From an uncultured Oscillospiraceae bacterium (GTDB taxonomy: Bacteria > Bacillota > Clostridia > Oscillospirales > Oscillospiraceae), in contig CANQVO010000001.1 of the NCBI GenBank assembly GCA_947627325.1, forward strand, positions 1 through 64,000: a DNA stretch of 64,000 nucleotides. Direction: 5' to 3'. The position numbers were made by a program, and so were the translations under genes. Position 1 is the first letter of the stretch. Each line of letters begins with the position of its first letter. Below the pieces are notes generated by a model that had not been told where the DNA came from, did not search any database, and saw only the letters and a list, made by a program, of their open reading frames with translations. This document shows positions 31,846 to 40,504 of this stretch, one piece after another.

Positions 31846-33072
31846 TTATGCCAGATCGGCGCTCTCGTCCAGCACCCGCATGGCGCTCAGGGGCGCGCTC
31901 CCCTTCAGCCGCCGGTCCAACTCGCCCCGGGTCATGGACTCGGTGATGACCCCGATCTCGTCCCCCGGCGCGCCGGGGCGGCCCAGGACGGTGACGGGGC
32001 CCAGCCCCTCCAGGTCCCGGATGGTGCCCTTGAGGCGGAGGAACCACTGGCTCTCCAGGGTGTCGGTGCTCACCACGTAGTCCGCGCCGCCCTCCTCCCA
32101 GGTCATGAACCGCTGGGTGCGCCGGTGCTGGAGCACGTCGATCACGTCGGCCATGACGGCGGAGGCGGTGGGCATTTTGCCCGCCCCCCGGCCGTAGAAC
32201 ATCACGTCGCCGATGGCGTTGCCCCGGACGGTGATGGCGTTGAACACGTCGTCCACCTGGGCCAGGGGGTTGCTCCGCCGGACCAGATGGGGGGCCACGT
32301 AGGCCATCACCCGGCCGTCCTCCTGCTGGATGGCCCGGCCCAGGAGCTTGATGCTCATCCGGGCCGCATCGGCGTAGGACACGTCGGCCAGGGTCACCTT
32401 GGTGATGCCCTCGGTGGGCACCTGGTCGGGATAGACGTGGCGGCCAAAGGCCAGGGCGGCCAGGATGCAGATCTTGCGGCAGGCGTCCAGCCCCTCCACG
32501 TCAGCGGTGGGGTCGTGCTCGGCGTAGCCACGCTCCTGGGCCTCCTTCAGGGCCTCCTCAAAGGAGAGGCCGGTGCCGATCATGTGGGTGAGGATATAGT
32601 TGGTGGTGCCGTTGAGGATGCCCCGGACCTCGGAGATGCGGTTGGCGGTCAGGCACTGGGACAGGGGGTGGAGGATGGGGATCCCCCCGCCCACGCTGGC
32701 CTCAAAGCGGTAGCTGGCGTTGTGGGCCCGGGCCAGGGCCAGCAGCTCGCAGCCGTGGGTGGCCACCAGCTCCTTGTTGGAACTGACCACGCTCTTGCCC
32801 GCCTTCAGCGCCCGCTGGGTGAACTCCAGGGCCGCCCGGGCCCCGCCGATGGTCTCCACCACCACGTCCACCTCCGGGTCCTCCTCGATGATGGAGAAGT
32901 CCTTCACCAGCTTGTCGGCATAGGGGCTGTCCGGGAAGTCCCGCAGGTCCAGGATATACTTGAGCTCCACCTCCACCCCCAGACGCTGGGCGATGGAGGC
33001 CCCGTTCACGCGGATGACCTCGGCCACGCCGGAACCCACCACGCCAAAGCCCAAAATGGCGATCTTTGCCAT
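31846..33072 (-). CDS. hom: Homoserine dehydrogenase
   Basis: A 408-residue NAD(P)-dependent enzyme that reduces aspartate semialdehyde to homoserine. It shows the nucleotide-binding GFGVVGSGVAEVI (about 7-19), the catalytic region GILNGTTNYILTHM, and GLDACRKICILAALAFG with the catalytic Lys. A C-terminal ACT domain (about 325-400) would sense threonine. It lies 13 bases after an ACT-domain regulator gene and upstream of lysC, forming a threonine/lysine entry operon. Confidence 0.96.
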   Translation of the reverse strand: MAKIAILGFGVVGSGVAEVIRVNGASIAQRLGVEVELKYILDLRDFPDSPYADKLVKDFSIIEEDPEVDVVVETIGGARAALEFTQRALKAGKSVVSSNKELVATHGCELLALARAHNASYRFEASVGGGIPILHPLSQCLTANRISEVRGILNGTTNYILTHMIGTGLSFEEALKEAQERGYAEHDPTADVEGLDACRKICILAALAFGRHVYPDQVPTEGITKVTLADVSYADAARMSIKLLGRAIQQEDGRVMAYVAPHLVRRSNPLAQVDDVFNAITVRGNAIGDVMFYGRGAGKMPTASAVMADVIDVLQHRRTQRFMTWEEGGADYVVSTDTLESQWFLRLKGTIRDLEGLGPVTVLGRPGAPGDEIGVITESMTRGELDRRLKGSAPLSAMRVLDESADLA

Positions 33073-33085
33073 GTTCTTCTCCCTC

Positions 33086-33529
33086 CTACTGCCCCGCCAG
33101 GGTCTCGCACCGCAGGACCCCGGGCACCTGGGCTGTCTTTGTCAGAAATTCCTCCAGCGGCACCGCCAGACGGGAGGTCTCCATCCCCACCGACACACCC
33201 GCCGCGCCGTTGGTGGGGATGGTCTGGTTGATGGTGAGCAGGTTGCCGCCCAGGGAGGCGATGAGGTTGAGCACATCGGACAGCACCCCGGGCTGGTCCT
33301 TCAACGTCAGCTGGAGGGTGACGATGCGGCCGCTGAGCATATCGTTGAAGGGGCGGATCATGTCCTTATATTTATAGAAGGCGCTTCGGCTGACGCCCAC
33401 CTTGGCCGCCGCCTGGTTGATGGTGGTGGCCTCCCCCGTCTCCAGCAGGCGCTTGGCCTCCACCACTTTGGTGAAGATCTCCGGCAGCACCGAGCCGTCC
33501 ACGATAAAGAACTTTCCCGACTGTCCCAT
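33086..33529 (-). CDS. ACT domain protein (PheB-like, UPF0735)
   Basis: A 147-residue protein with an N-terminal helix-turn-helix-like part (EATTINQAAAKVGVSRSAFYKYKD, about 33-56) and a C-terminal ACT domain (about 68-145). This family often sits before hom in Firmicutes and is thought to be an amino acid-responsive regulator. The ATG follows GGAGGTGAGGG. It is the first gene of the ACT-hom-lysC operon. Enzymatic chorismate mutase activity, suggested by the old name PheB, is not supported by its sequence. Confidence 0.88.
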   Translation of the reverse strand: MGQSGKFFIVDGSVLPEIFTKVVEAKRLLETGEATTINQAAAKVGVSRSAFYKYKDMIRPFNDMLSGRIVTLQLTLKDQPGVLSDVLNLIASLGGNLLTINQTIPTNGAAGVSVGMETSRLAVPLEEFLTKTAQVPGVLRCETLAGQ

Positions 33530-33606
33530 TCCCTCACCTCCACAGCTGTGAAGCGCGGTTCGACTGTCCTTGCCGCGCGGGCATTTGTTGTCCGCAGGCG
33601 AACATC

Positions 33607-33635
33607 ATTCTAGCACAAATCGACAGGGATTGCAA
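33607..33635 (-). promoter_or_regulatory. Promoter of the ACT-hom-lysC operon
   Basis: -35 TTGCAA (33635-33630), 17 bases, -10 TAGAAT (33612-33607) on the minus strand. Confidence 0.75.
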
Positions 33636-33702
33636 CCGCCGCCCTGGGGAAAAGGCCACCAGATTTTTTGCCCCGACCGGGTGAAAACTATCCAAAACGC
33701 AC

Positions 33703-33734
33703 AAAATCCCCGGAGGGGCTGGGCCCCTCCGGGG
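33703..33734 (-). terminator. Terminator after the penicillin-binding protein gene
   Basis: CCCCGGAGGGGC (33708-33719) and GCCCCTCCGGGG (33723-33734) are perfect 12-bp arms with a 3-base loop. A short T run (ATTTTG) follows on the minus strand. Confidence 0.8.
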
Positions 33735-33746
33735 AAGGCGCGCGGG

Positions 33747-36512
33747 TCAGTCGATCAGGATGCCCTGGGGGTTCCCCCCGTGGGAATTGCCGCCCTGGGA
33801 GCCACCACCCTGGGAGTTGCCGCCCTGGGAGCCGCCGCCCGAGGGGTCCCCGGCCGGGACAAAGGGCTCCTCCTCCGGGGGTCCCTCCTCCCCGGGGGCC
33901 TGGGACGGGTGGTCGGAGGGGGACGGGTCCTCGCCCGCGGGACCGTCTCCGTCGTCGGGACCCTCGGTGGGAGCGGGGGTCTGGGGCCAGGTGGCGGGGT
34001 CGTCGATGTTGAAGTTGGGGTCGTCCGTGGGCCAGGTGACGGGGTCGTCGGGGTCAAAGACGGGGGGGACGACTTCCGTCCCGTCGTGGATGGGACAGAG
34101 GTCGGCTTCGTCAAAGTTCTTGAGCAGGACCCAGTCGTCCCCGGTGGTGACCATGGCCGCCGCCCCCTGCCGGGTGTAGTTCAGCACGCTGATGGTCTGC
34201 ACGCTCTCCTCGGGGCAGTGTTCCCCCGCCCGGTGGTAGTGGATGGTGCTCTCCCCAGTTGTCTCGTCCACCGTCACGTCCGCGGTGCAGACCTCAATGG
34301 GGGTGTGGAGCGTACAGGTGCCCACGGGCTGGTCGCCGTTGAGGTAGGTCCCGGTGGCCACCCGGCTGCCCCGGGGGTCCAGGGCGCAGGCCTCCGTGGG
34401 GATCATGCCGCTGTCCAGGCAGAAGCTGGCGGTGGTCACCGTGCGGTCGGAGGGGGTGGGGAAGGACTTGTTGGGCAGGCCCTCGTGGATCCGGGACATG
34501 ACCTTTTTCCACAGGGAGACCTGGGGGTGGTAGACCGAGCCCAGCCGCTCCTGCCGGTCGTACCCGGTCCAGACGGCGGCGGTGTAGTAGGGGGTATATC
34601 CCACGAACCACAGGTCCTTCTGGCTGGTGGTGGTGCCCGTCTTGCCAGCCATGGTCATGCCGGGGAAGGCCGCCTCGGTGGCGGTGCCGCCGGAGATGAC
34701 CCCCCGGAGCATATTGTTGATATAGTAGGCGGTGCTCTCCTTCAGGACAAACTCCCCGTCCATGGTGCGATCCAGCAGGACGGTGCCGTCGGCGTCCACG
34801 ACTTTGGAGTAGGTGCGGGGCGGGACGTAGCGGCCCATGCTGGGGAAGGTGGCGTAGGCCGCGGCCATCTCATAGACGGACACGCCGCTGGTCAGGCCGC
34901 CCAGGGCCAGGGAGGCCAGATTCATGTCGGAGTACTTTTCGTTGTCGATCCACTGCTCCAGCACCAGGGTGGAGATGTGGAAGCGGTCCTCCAGAAAGTC
35001 GTAGGACTTCTCCGGGGTGACGTAGTCCCCCAGCACCCGCACGGCGGCGGTGTTGTGGGACTGGGCCAGGGCGTTGCTCACCGTGTCCAGCCCCCGGTAG
35101 CGGTTGACGGCGTTTTTCGGCCAGGGGGAGCCGTCCAGGACCTGGTAGGGCGCGTCATCGATGATGGTGTTGGGGGTGATGAGGCCCATCTCCAGGGCGG
35201 GGGCGTAGACGGACAGGGGCTTGATGGAGGAGCCCGCGGGCCGCTCGGAGTCGCTGGCGCGGCTCCAGACCCGGTTTTTGGTCTTCTCCCCGATGCCGCC
35301 GGCCACGGCCACCACCCTGCCCTGGTCGTCCACCACCACGATGGCCGACTGCATGGGCTGGCCCGACCGGGAGGCGTACATCAGGTTCTCCCGGTCGGAG
35401 TAGATCTCGTCCACGATGCCCTGGACCCGCAGATCCACGTTGGTGTAGATGGACAGCCCGCCGTAGTAGACCTTCAGGCTGGCCGTCCGGCTGGACCAGT
35501 TGTACTCGTCCATCAGGTCCTGGATCACGTCGTCGATCACCTGGTCCTGATACCAGTTATAGATGGTGTCCGGCCCGCCGCCCTCGGGGGAGCCCTTGAC
35601 AAATTCCATGCTCTCCACCTCGGCGCAGGCGGCGTCGTAGGCGGCCTGGTCGATCATGTTCTGGTCCAGCATATTCCAGAGCACCAGCTCCGCCCGCTGG
35701 CGGTTTGCCATGTCGTTGGTGACTTCCAGGTTTTTATTCAGATAGGGGTCGTACCGGGAGGGGTTGTTGGTGATACCCACCAGGCTGGCGCACTGGGCCA
35801 GGGAGAGCTCCCCCACGTCCTTGCCGAAGTAGACCCAGCTGGCCGCGCCCACACCGAAGCACCGCTCCCCCAGGTAGATCTGGTTGAGGTACCACTCCAA
35901 GATCTGCTTCTTGCTGTGGGTCTTTTCAAAGTCCAGGGCCCGGAAGATCTCCAGGATCTTGCGCTTGACGGTGACCTCGTTCTCCCCCGTCACATTCTTG
36001 ATGAGCTGTTGGGTCAGGGTGGAGCCGCCCTGGATGGAGCCGCCGGTGAACATATTCAGAACGCCCTTGCCCGTGCGGATCCAGTCCACGCCGTGGTGCT
36101 GGTAAAACCGCTTGTCCTCGATGGCCACCAGGGCGTTGACCATGTCCTTGGGCAGCTCGTCATAGCCCACCCAGATCCGGTTCTCGTCACTGCTCAAGGT
36201 CAGGTAGGGCTGGGCCTCGCCGTTTTCGTCGTTGTAGTACATGATGGAGGTCTGGGCGATGGACAGATCCCCCAGGTACTGCTGGTCCCTGGCCATGGGG
36301 ATGATGACACTGCGGATATACACCGCCGCGAAGCAGACCAGCAGAAGGCCGGTGATGAGCCCCGTCAGGCAGATGGTGCCCACCACCTTTAAGATCGTCC
36401 TGCCGACGTGGCCGCGGCCCCGCCGGCGGCCGCGCTGGGCGGTCCCGCCCCCGGAGCGGCCGGCGGCCTCGGGGCGGGGACGGGGTCTGGACGTGGAGTT
36501 GGGATCTGGCAT
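33747..36512 (-). CDS. Class A penicillin-binding protein (PBP1A-like)
   Basis: A 921-residue bifunctional peptidoglycan synthase. After a basic Arg/Gly-rich cytosolic start and one membrane helix (about 45-68) comes the glycosyltransferase domain (about 85-260, with VAIEDKRFYQHHGVDW, catalytic Glu in IEDKRF, and GGSTLTQQL). The transpeptidase domain has SSIK near residue 430, SHN and KTGTTTS. The C-terminal 100 residues are a Pro/Asp- then Gly/Ser/Asn-rich low-complexity tail (SQGGNSQGGGSQGG). ATG 36512 is preferred since GAGGTG lies 6 bases upstream. It stands alone between its own promoter and terminator. Confidence 0.95.
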   Translation of the reverse strand: MPDPNSTSRPRPRPEAAGRSGGGTAQRGRRRGRGHVGRTILKVVGTICLTGLITGLLLVCFAAVYIRSVIIPMARDQQYLGDLSIAQTSIMYYNDENGEAQPYLTLSSDENRIWVGYDELPKDMVNALVAIEDKRFYQHHGVDWIRTGKGVLNMFTGGSIQGGSTLTQQLIKNVTGENEVTVKRKILEIFRALDFEKTHSKKQILEWYLNQIYLGERCFGVGAASWVYFGKDVGELSLAQCASLVGITNNPSRYDPYLNKNLEVTNDMANRQRAELVLWNMLDQNMIDQAAYDAACAEVESMEFVKGSPEGGGPDTIYNWYQDQVIDDVIQDLMDEYNWSSRTASLKVYYGGLSIYTNVDLRVQGIVDEIYSDRENLMYASRSGQPMQSAIVVVDDQGRVVAVAGGIGEKTKNRVWSRASDSERPAGSSIKPLSVYAPALEMGLITPNTIIDDAPYQVLDGSPWPKNAVNRYRGLDTVSNALAQSHNTAAVRVLGDYVTPEKSYDFLEDRFHISTLVLEQWIDNEKYSDMNLASLALGGLTSGVSVYEMAAAYATFPSMGRYVPPRTYSKVVDADGTVLLDRTMDGEFVLKESTAYYINNMLRGVISGGTATEAAFPGMTMAGKTGTTTSQKDLWFVGYTPYYTAAVWTGYDRQERLGSVYHPQVSLWKKVMSRIHEGLPNKSFPTPSDRTVTTASFCLDSGMIPTEACALDPRGSRVATGTYLNGDQPVGTCTLHTPIEVCTADVTVDETTGESTIHYHRAGEHCPEESVQTISVLNYTRQGAAAMVTTGDDWVLLKNFDEADLCPIHDGTEVVPPVFDPDDPVTWPTDDPNFNIDDPATWPQTPAPTEGPDDGDGPAGEDPSPSDHPSQAPGEEGPPEEEPFVPAGDPSGGGSQGGNSQGGGSQGGNSHGGNPQGILID

Positions 36513-36611
36513 GGTCTTCACCTCACTGGTTTCCGTGGAGCGTCCAAAGGGTCAAACAGGCGCGGGGACGGCGCATACGCGGCCCACCCCCGCCGCAGTA
36601 CAATCGCAGAT

Positions 36612-36640
36612 ATTATACCAAACTTTTCCGCCCTTGTCCA
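36612..36640 (-). promoter_or_regulatory. Promoter of the class A PBP gene
   Basis: -35 TGGACA (36640-36635), 17 bases, -10 TATAAT (36617-36612) on the minus strand. The transcript carries about 95 bases of leader. Confidence 0.8.
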
Positions 36641-36698
36641 CCCCCTGTCTTTCGCCCGGGCCCGACAAATTCCCGGGGAAATTTTGGTCCGCCGCGGC

Positions 36699-36727
36699 TT
36701 GCATTTTTGGCGGAAAGCTGGTAGAAT
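36699..36727 (+). promoter_or_regulatory. Promoter of the DUF1292 gene
   Basis: -35 TTGCAT (36699-36704), 17 bases, -10 TAGAAT (36722-36727), 35 bases before the start codon. Confidence 0.75.
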
Positions 36728-36761
36728 ATAAATACGAAGGAAAAAGGAAAGGGTGAGCGCC

Positions 36762-37055
36762 ATGAGCGACGAGTTTGGCCCCGACTTCATCTCGGTCACC
36801 GACGAGGACGGCAACGAGCTGGAGCTGGAGTTCCTGGACGCGCTGGAGTACAACGGCGTACAGTACATGGCCTTCTTCCCCGCCGACGCCGACGCCCAGG
36901 CGGAGGATGAGGAGGTCGGCATCGTCATCCTCAAGTCGGTCACGGAAAACGGGGAGGAATTTCTCTCCACCCCGGACACCGACGAGGAGCTGGACGCGGT
37001 CTACACCCTTTTTATGGAACAGATCTTCGCTGAGGAAGACGAGGACGAGGAATGA
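36762..37055 (+). CDS. DUF1292 protein (YrzB-like)
   Basis: A 97-residue, very acidic protein matching the DUF1292 pattern: FISVTDEDGNELELEFLDALEYNGVQYMAFFP then a charged second half ending EEDEDEE. In Bacillus and many Clostridia this family (YrzB) lies next to ruvX (yrrK); here ruvX is about 4 kb away. Molecular role unknown. ATG 36762 is chosen over GTG 36753 because the AAGGAAAGGG spacing fits it. It is followed at 26 bases by a terminator and then a structured RNA region. Confidence 0.85.
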   Translation: MSDEFGPDFISVTDEDGNELELEFLDALEYNGVQYMAFFPADADAQAEDEEVGIVILKSVTENGEEFLSTPDTDEELDAVYTLFMEQIFAEEDEDEE

Positions 37056-37081
37056 TCCTCCCCTTCCTGCTTGGTGCGTGA

Positions 37082-37108
37082 TGGGTTTCTTATTAACCCA
37101 CATTTTTT
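37082..37108 (+). terminator. Terminator after the DUF1292 gene
   Basis: TGGGTT (37082-37087) pairs with AACCCA (37095-37100), then CATTTTTT. Short stem but good T run. Confidence 0.65.
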
Positions 37109-37112
37109 ATAC

Positions 37113-37295
37113 GGGACGCCCACCTCGCGGCATGGCTCGCAGACCTCCCGTTCCGGCTGAGACCGGCAATGGACGTTGGGAGCGGTAAAGTGCCTCGGAG
37201 GCGACCCACCTGCTCATCTGTGCAGGTTTTAATAGGTCCCACACGGCCAAAGCGGGCACGGTCCAGACCGGTCTCCGGTCTGGACCGCGTTTTTA
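37113..37295 (+). ncRNA. ssrS: Structured small RNA, probable 6S RNA
   Basis: This 180-base non-coding segment is dense in pairings. The ends close (GGAC-GCCC at 37114 with GGGC-acg-GTCC near 37253), CCTC..GGCA (37122) pairs with TGCC..GGAGG (37191), CTCCC..CCGG pairs with CCGG..GGGAG, and ACCTGC pairs with GCAGGT after GCGACCC. An elongated rod with a central bubble and a small right-hand hairpin after GCGACCCACC is the plan of bacterial 6S RNA, which traps sigma-70 holoenzyme. It ends in a 13-bp perfect terminator (37259-37287) with T5. No SRP, RNase P or tmRNA signature is present. Confidence 0.5.
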
Positions 37296-37356
37296 TCTCC
37301 CCCGGGGAGGCGGGGAAAGATTTTTCCAGCGCTGGGAAAAAATGTGGAATTAGCCC

Positions 37357-37385
37357 TTGCGTCTCCCCGTTCAATAAGGTATAAT
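37357..37385 (+). promoter_or_regulatory. Promoter of the parvulin foldase gene
   Basis: -35 TTGCGT (37357-37362), 17 bases, -10 TATAAT (37380-37385). Just upstream lies a near-perfect inverted repeat TTTTTCCAGC/GCTGGGAAAAA (37321-37341) that could be a regulator site. Confidence 0.78.
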
Positions 37386-37460
37386 ATATCGGCATATCTG
37401 AATGGCAAAGGGCGGGTCCGCCCAAACCAATGAAAACACATGAGAGGACTGAACGATCCA

Positions 37461-39260
37461 ATGAGCGGAGCAAAGAAAAAGTTGGCGCGCCGCGAGGCCA
37501 AGACCCTGGCGGGCCTGACCGAGCGGGAAAAGCAGGAGCTGCAAAAGCAGAAGGCGCAAAAGCGCAACACGATCATCGCCGTCGTGGGCGGCGTCATCGC
37601 GGTGGTGCTGATCGTGGCCCTGCTGGTGTGGAACACGGGCTTCTTCGACCGGCACAGGACGGTGCTCAAGTTCACCCCCACCCAGGGCGGGGCCTCCACC
37701 GACGTGCTGTCCCTCACCGAGGCCGACATGAGCTACTTCTACTACCAGGCCATCAACCGCCTGGTGGAGATGTACAACCAGGCCGGGCTGGACTACACCA
37801 CCGCCTTCGACCCCTCCGGCGATTTGAAGACGCAGTATGTGGACGCCGACCAGACCATGAGCTATTACGACTACTTCCGCCAGCAGGCCCTGACCGACGC
37901 CCAGGAGACCATCTCCCTGTATAACGCCGCCAAGGCCGCTGATCACACCCTGTCCGAGGAGGCCCAGGCCACCCTGGACAGCGCCAAGAGCAGTCTGGAC
38001 AGCGCCGTGGCCCAGGGCTACGGCAGCCGGACCAACTACCTGCGGGCCATCTACGGCCGGTCCATGACCGAGAAGGTGTACTTCGCCAACCTGGAGCGCA
38101 CCCTGCTGGCCTCCGATTACTACAACAGCGCCATGGAGACCCTGGGCAACACCTACACCGACGCCGAGTTGGAGGCCTACTACGCCGAGCACACCGACGA
38201 GATGGACAACTACGTTTTCGACTACGCCTACTTTGACGGCACCCCCGCCACCGAGGCGGACGAGGAGGGCAACACCCCCGAGCCCACCGAGGAGGAGAGC
38301 GCCGCCGCCCTGGCCCAGGCCAAGGAGCAGGCCGACGCCATGCTGGCCGCCCTCCAGAGCGACACCACCGTTACCGTCACCGAGCCCGAGGCGGGGGACG
38401 TGACCGGCGCCGACCTCCAGACCAAGGACTTCTCCACCCTGGCGGAGACCTTTGGCGCCCAGGACTACAACCAGATGGACAACTCCGGCGACAACCTGGC
38501 CTCCGCCGTCTTCTACACCTGGCTGACGGACGCCGCCCGGGTGGACGGCGATACGGACGTCTTTGAGCTGGACGGCACGGGCTACTACCTGGTCCAGTTC
38601 CACAGCCGCTACCGCAGCGACGTGGCCGACTCCGCCGACGTGCGCCACATCCTCATCTCCACCTCCCACGAAGACGACCCGGAGACCGCCGACGTGGACG
38701 AGAGCCAGGTGCCCTTCACCGACGAGGAGATCGCCGCCGCCCAGGCGGAGGCCCAGCGCATCCTGGACGAGTTCACCTCCGGCGAGCAGACCGGGGAGCG
38801 GTTTGGCGAGCTGGCCGAGCAGTACTCCCAGGACGGCCGGAACGAGGACGGCTCCCTGGCCTCCCCCGGCGGCCTCTATGAGGACGTGACCCCCACCACC
38901 AGCTTCGTGCCCGAGTTCCTGGACTGGATCTTCACCGCCGGCCGCAAGGCCGGTGATGTGGGCATCGTCCAGACCGACTACGGCTTCCACGTCATGTACG
39001 CCGAGAGCGTGGAGGAGGCCCACTGGATCGTCCACGCCCGGGAGGCCCTGGCCTCCCAGGTGGAGAGCGACTACCTGGCTGAGATCAAGTCCCACTACGA
39101 GATCAGCGTGAACAAGTGGTATCCGGCGGCCGACCAAGTTGAGGCCAGCGAGAGCGCCGAGGCCACGGAGGACGCCGCCGCCGATGGGACTGACGCCCCC
39201 GCCGACGAGAGCGCCCCCGCTGCCGAGGCCCCGGCGACGGAGGCGGCCCCGGCGAACTAA
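37461..39260 (+). CDS. Membrane-anchored parvulin-type peptidyl-prolyl isomerase (PrsA/SurA-like)
   Basis: A 599-residue extracytoplasmic foldase. It has a basic cytosolic start, one membrane helix (about 40-60), a long helical SurA-N-like chaperone part (about 75-330) and a parvulin domain with DVRHILIS (about 393-400) through SPGGLYEDVTPTTSFVPEF and VQTDYGFHVMYAES. The C-terminus is an Ala/Glu/Asp/Pro-rich tail. It is anchored by a helix rather than by a lipobox. ATG 37461 is preferred because the first in-frame ATG (37440) has no Shine-Dalgarno. It is monocistronic, with its own promoter and terminator. Confidence 0.9.
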   Translation: MSGAKKKLARREAKTLAGLTEREKQELQKQKAQKRNTIIAVVGGVIAVVLIVALLVWNTGFFDRHRTVLKFTPTQGGASTDVLSLTEADMSYFYYQAINRLVEMYNQAGLDYTTAFDPSGDLKTQYVDADQTMSYYDYFRQQALTDAQETISLYNAAKAADHTLSEEAQATLDSAKSSLDSAVAQGYGSRTNYLRAIYGRSMTEKVYFANLERTLLASDYYNSAMETLGNTYTDAELEAYYAEHTDEMDNYVFDYAYFDGTPATEADEEGNTPEPTEEESAAALAQAKEQADAMLAALQSDTTVTVTEPEAGDVTGADLQTKDFSTLAETFGAQDYNQMDNSGDNLASAVFYTWLTDAARVDGDTDVFELDGTGYYLVQFHSRYRSDVADSADVRHILISTSHEDDPETADVDESQVPFTDEEIAAAQAEAQRILDEFTSGEQTGERFGELAEQYSQDGRNEDGSLASPGGLYEDVTPTTSFVPEFLDWIFTAGRKAGDVGIVQTDYGFHVMYAESVEEAHWIVHAREALASQVESDYLAEIKSHYEISVNKWYPAADQVEASESAEATEDAAADGTDAPADESAPAAEAPATEAAPAN

Positions 39261-39281
39261 AGACCCATCGAGAGCCGTCAA

Positions 39282-39312
39282 CGGGCGGGGCGTCTGCCCC
39301 GCCCGCTTTTTA
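39282..39312 (+). terminator. Terminator of the parvulin gene
   Basis: CGGGCGGGGC and GCCCCGCCCG form a 10-bp stem with loop GTCT, then CTTTTT. Confidence 0.9.
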
Positions 39313-39352
39313 TCCCCCGCTTGTGCGGGGGACGTAGAGGAGGCGTGGAGAG

Positions 39353-40081
39353 ATGAACGAGGTGTTTTCCCGCACCGCGCTGGTGCTGGGGGACCAGGCC
39401 ATGGAGCGCCTGGCCCGGGCCCACGTGGCCGTGCTGGGCCTGGGCGGCGTGGGAGGCTACGCCGTGGAGGCCCTGGCCCGCTCGGGGGTGGGGGAGCTGA
39501 CGCTGGTGGACCAGGACCAGGTGGGGGCCAGCAACCTCAACCGGCAGCTCCTGGCCACCGTGGACACCCTGGGCAAGCCCAAGGCCCTGGCCGCCCAGGA
39601 GCGGGTGCGGGCCATCAACCCCGCCTGCGTCACCCACCCCATGGTCTGGCGCTACTCCGCCGAGACCCGGGAGGAGTTCTTCGCCCAGCGCTACGACTAC
39701 ATCATCGACTGCATCGACCTGGTCAGCTGTAAGCTGGACCTGATCCAGACCGCTTTGGCGCGGGGGGTGCCCATCATCTCCGCCCTGGGCACGGGGAACA
39801 AGGTGGACCCCAGCCAGTTCCGGGTGGCGGACATCTCCAAGACCCAGGGCTGTCACCTGGCCCGGATCATCCGCAAGGAGCTGGGCCGCCGGGGCATCCG
39901 CCACCACAAGGTGGTCTACTCCCCCGAGCTGCCCCAGGCCGCCCAGGAGCCCGACGAGGCCCCGCCCCCCGGCCGCCGGGCCATCCCCGGCAGCGTGGCC
40001 TGGGTCCCCGGGTGCGCGGGGCTCATGCTGGGGGGCCAGGTGGTCCTGGACCTGGTGGGCGTCGCCCCCCGGCTCCCCTAG
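39353..40081 (+). CDS. tcdA: tRNA threonylcarbamoyladenosine dehydratase TcdA
   Basis: A 242-residue E1-like enzyme that cyclises t6A37 of tRNA to ct6A using ATP. The ThiF-type nucleotide-binding fold is clear: LGLGGVGGYAVEALARSGVG (about 28-47), LVDQDQVGASNLNRQ and IDCIDLVSCKLDLI. The later GTGNKVDPSQFRVADISKTQGC is typical of TcdA (CsdL/YgdL) rather than MoeB/ThiF, and the zinc CxxC pairs of those are absent. It starts with ATG after GGAGGCGTGGAG. Confidence 0.92.
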   Translation: MNEVFSRTALVLGDQAMERLARAHVAVLGLGGVGGYAVEALARSGVGELTLVDQDQVGASNLNRQLLATVDTLGKPKALAAQERVRAINPACVTHPMVWRYSAETREEFFAQRYDYIIDCIDLVSCKLDLIQTALARGVPIISALGTGNKVDPSQFRVADISKTQGCHLARIIRKELGRRGIRHHKVVYSPELPQAAQEPDEAPPPGRRAIPGSVAWVPGCAGLMLGGQVVLDLVGVAPRLP

Positions 40082-40090
40082 CATGAAAAC

Positions 40091-40144
40091 GCCCCTTCCC
40101 CGCCATACTAGTCACGGACTGGAACGCGGGGAGGGGGCTTTGTT
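40091..40144 (+). terminator. Terminator of tcdA that contains the next gene's Shine-Dalgarno
   Basis: GCCCCTTCCCCGC (40091-40103) pairs with GCGGGGAGGGGGC (40126-40138) over 13 bp, followed by TTTGTTTT. The 3' arm is also the Shine-Dalgarno of the TTG-started TauE gene, the same layout as before ypeB. Confidence 0.7.
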
Positions 40145-40504
40145 TTGGAGAAAAAACAGCGGGTTTGGTGCGGCGCGGCCGGGGCGCTGGCGGGGCTTGC
40201 CAACGGCTTTTTCGGCGGGGGCGGCGGCATGGTGCTGGTGCCCCTGCTGGCGGGGCCCTGCGGCCTCTCCCAGCGGGAGGCCTTCGCCAATTCCGTCCTC
40301 ATCATCCTGCCCCTGTGCGCCCTGTCCTCGGCCATCTATCTGCTCCGGGGGAGTTTGGAGCTGGCGACCGCCCTGCCCTACCTGCTCGGCGGACTGGCGG
40401 GGGGCTTTTTAGGGGGCAGGCTCTTCAAGGGGGTCAACATGGACTGGCTGCGCCGGGTGTTCGCCCTGTTCATCCTCTACGGCGCGTGGACCTCCCTCAC
40501 ATGA
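40145..40504 (+). CDS. TauE/SafE-family permease, N-terminal half
   Basis: A 119-residue membrane protein with about four helices, containing GLANGFFGGGGGMVLVPLL (about 15-33), the repeat signature of TauE/SafE (DUF81) permeases, which export sulfite, sulfoacetate or related organic anions. Full-length family members have two such halves in one chain of about 250 residues; here the second half is a separate gene joined by an ATGA overlap. It starts with TTG eight bases after GGGGAGGGGG. Confidence 0.8.
   Translation: MEKKQRVWCGAAGALAGLANGFFGGGGGMVLVPLLAGPCGLSQREAFANSVLIILPLCALSSAIYLLRGSLELATALPYLLGGLAGGFLGGRLFKGVNMDWLRRVFALFILYGAWTSLT

Noticed and set aside
37113-37295. SRP RNA, RNase P RNA or tmRNA
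   Set aside because: The conserved GGTCAGGTCCGGAAGGAAGC-type SRP loop, RNase P GAGGAAAGTCCG core and tmRNA tRNA-like ends are all absent.
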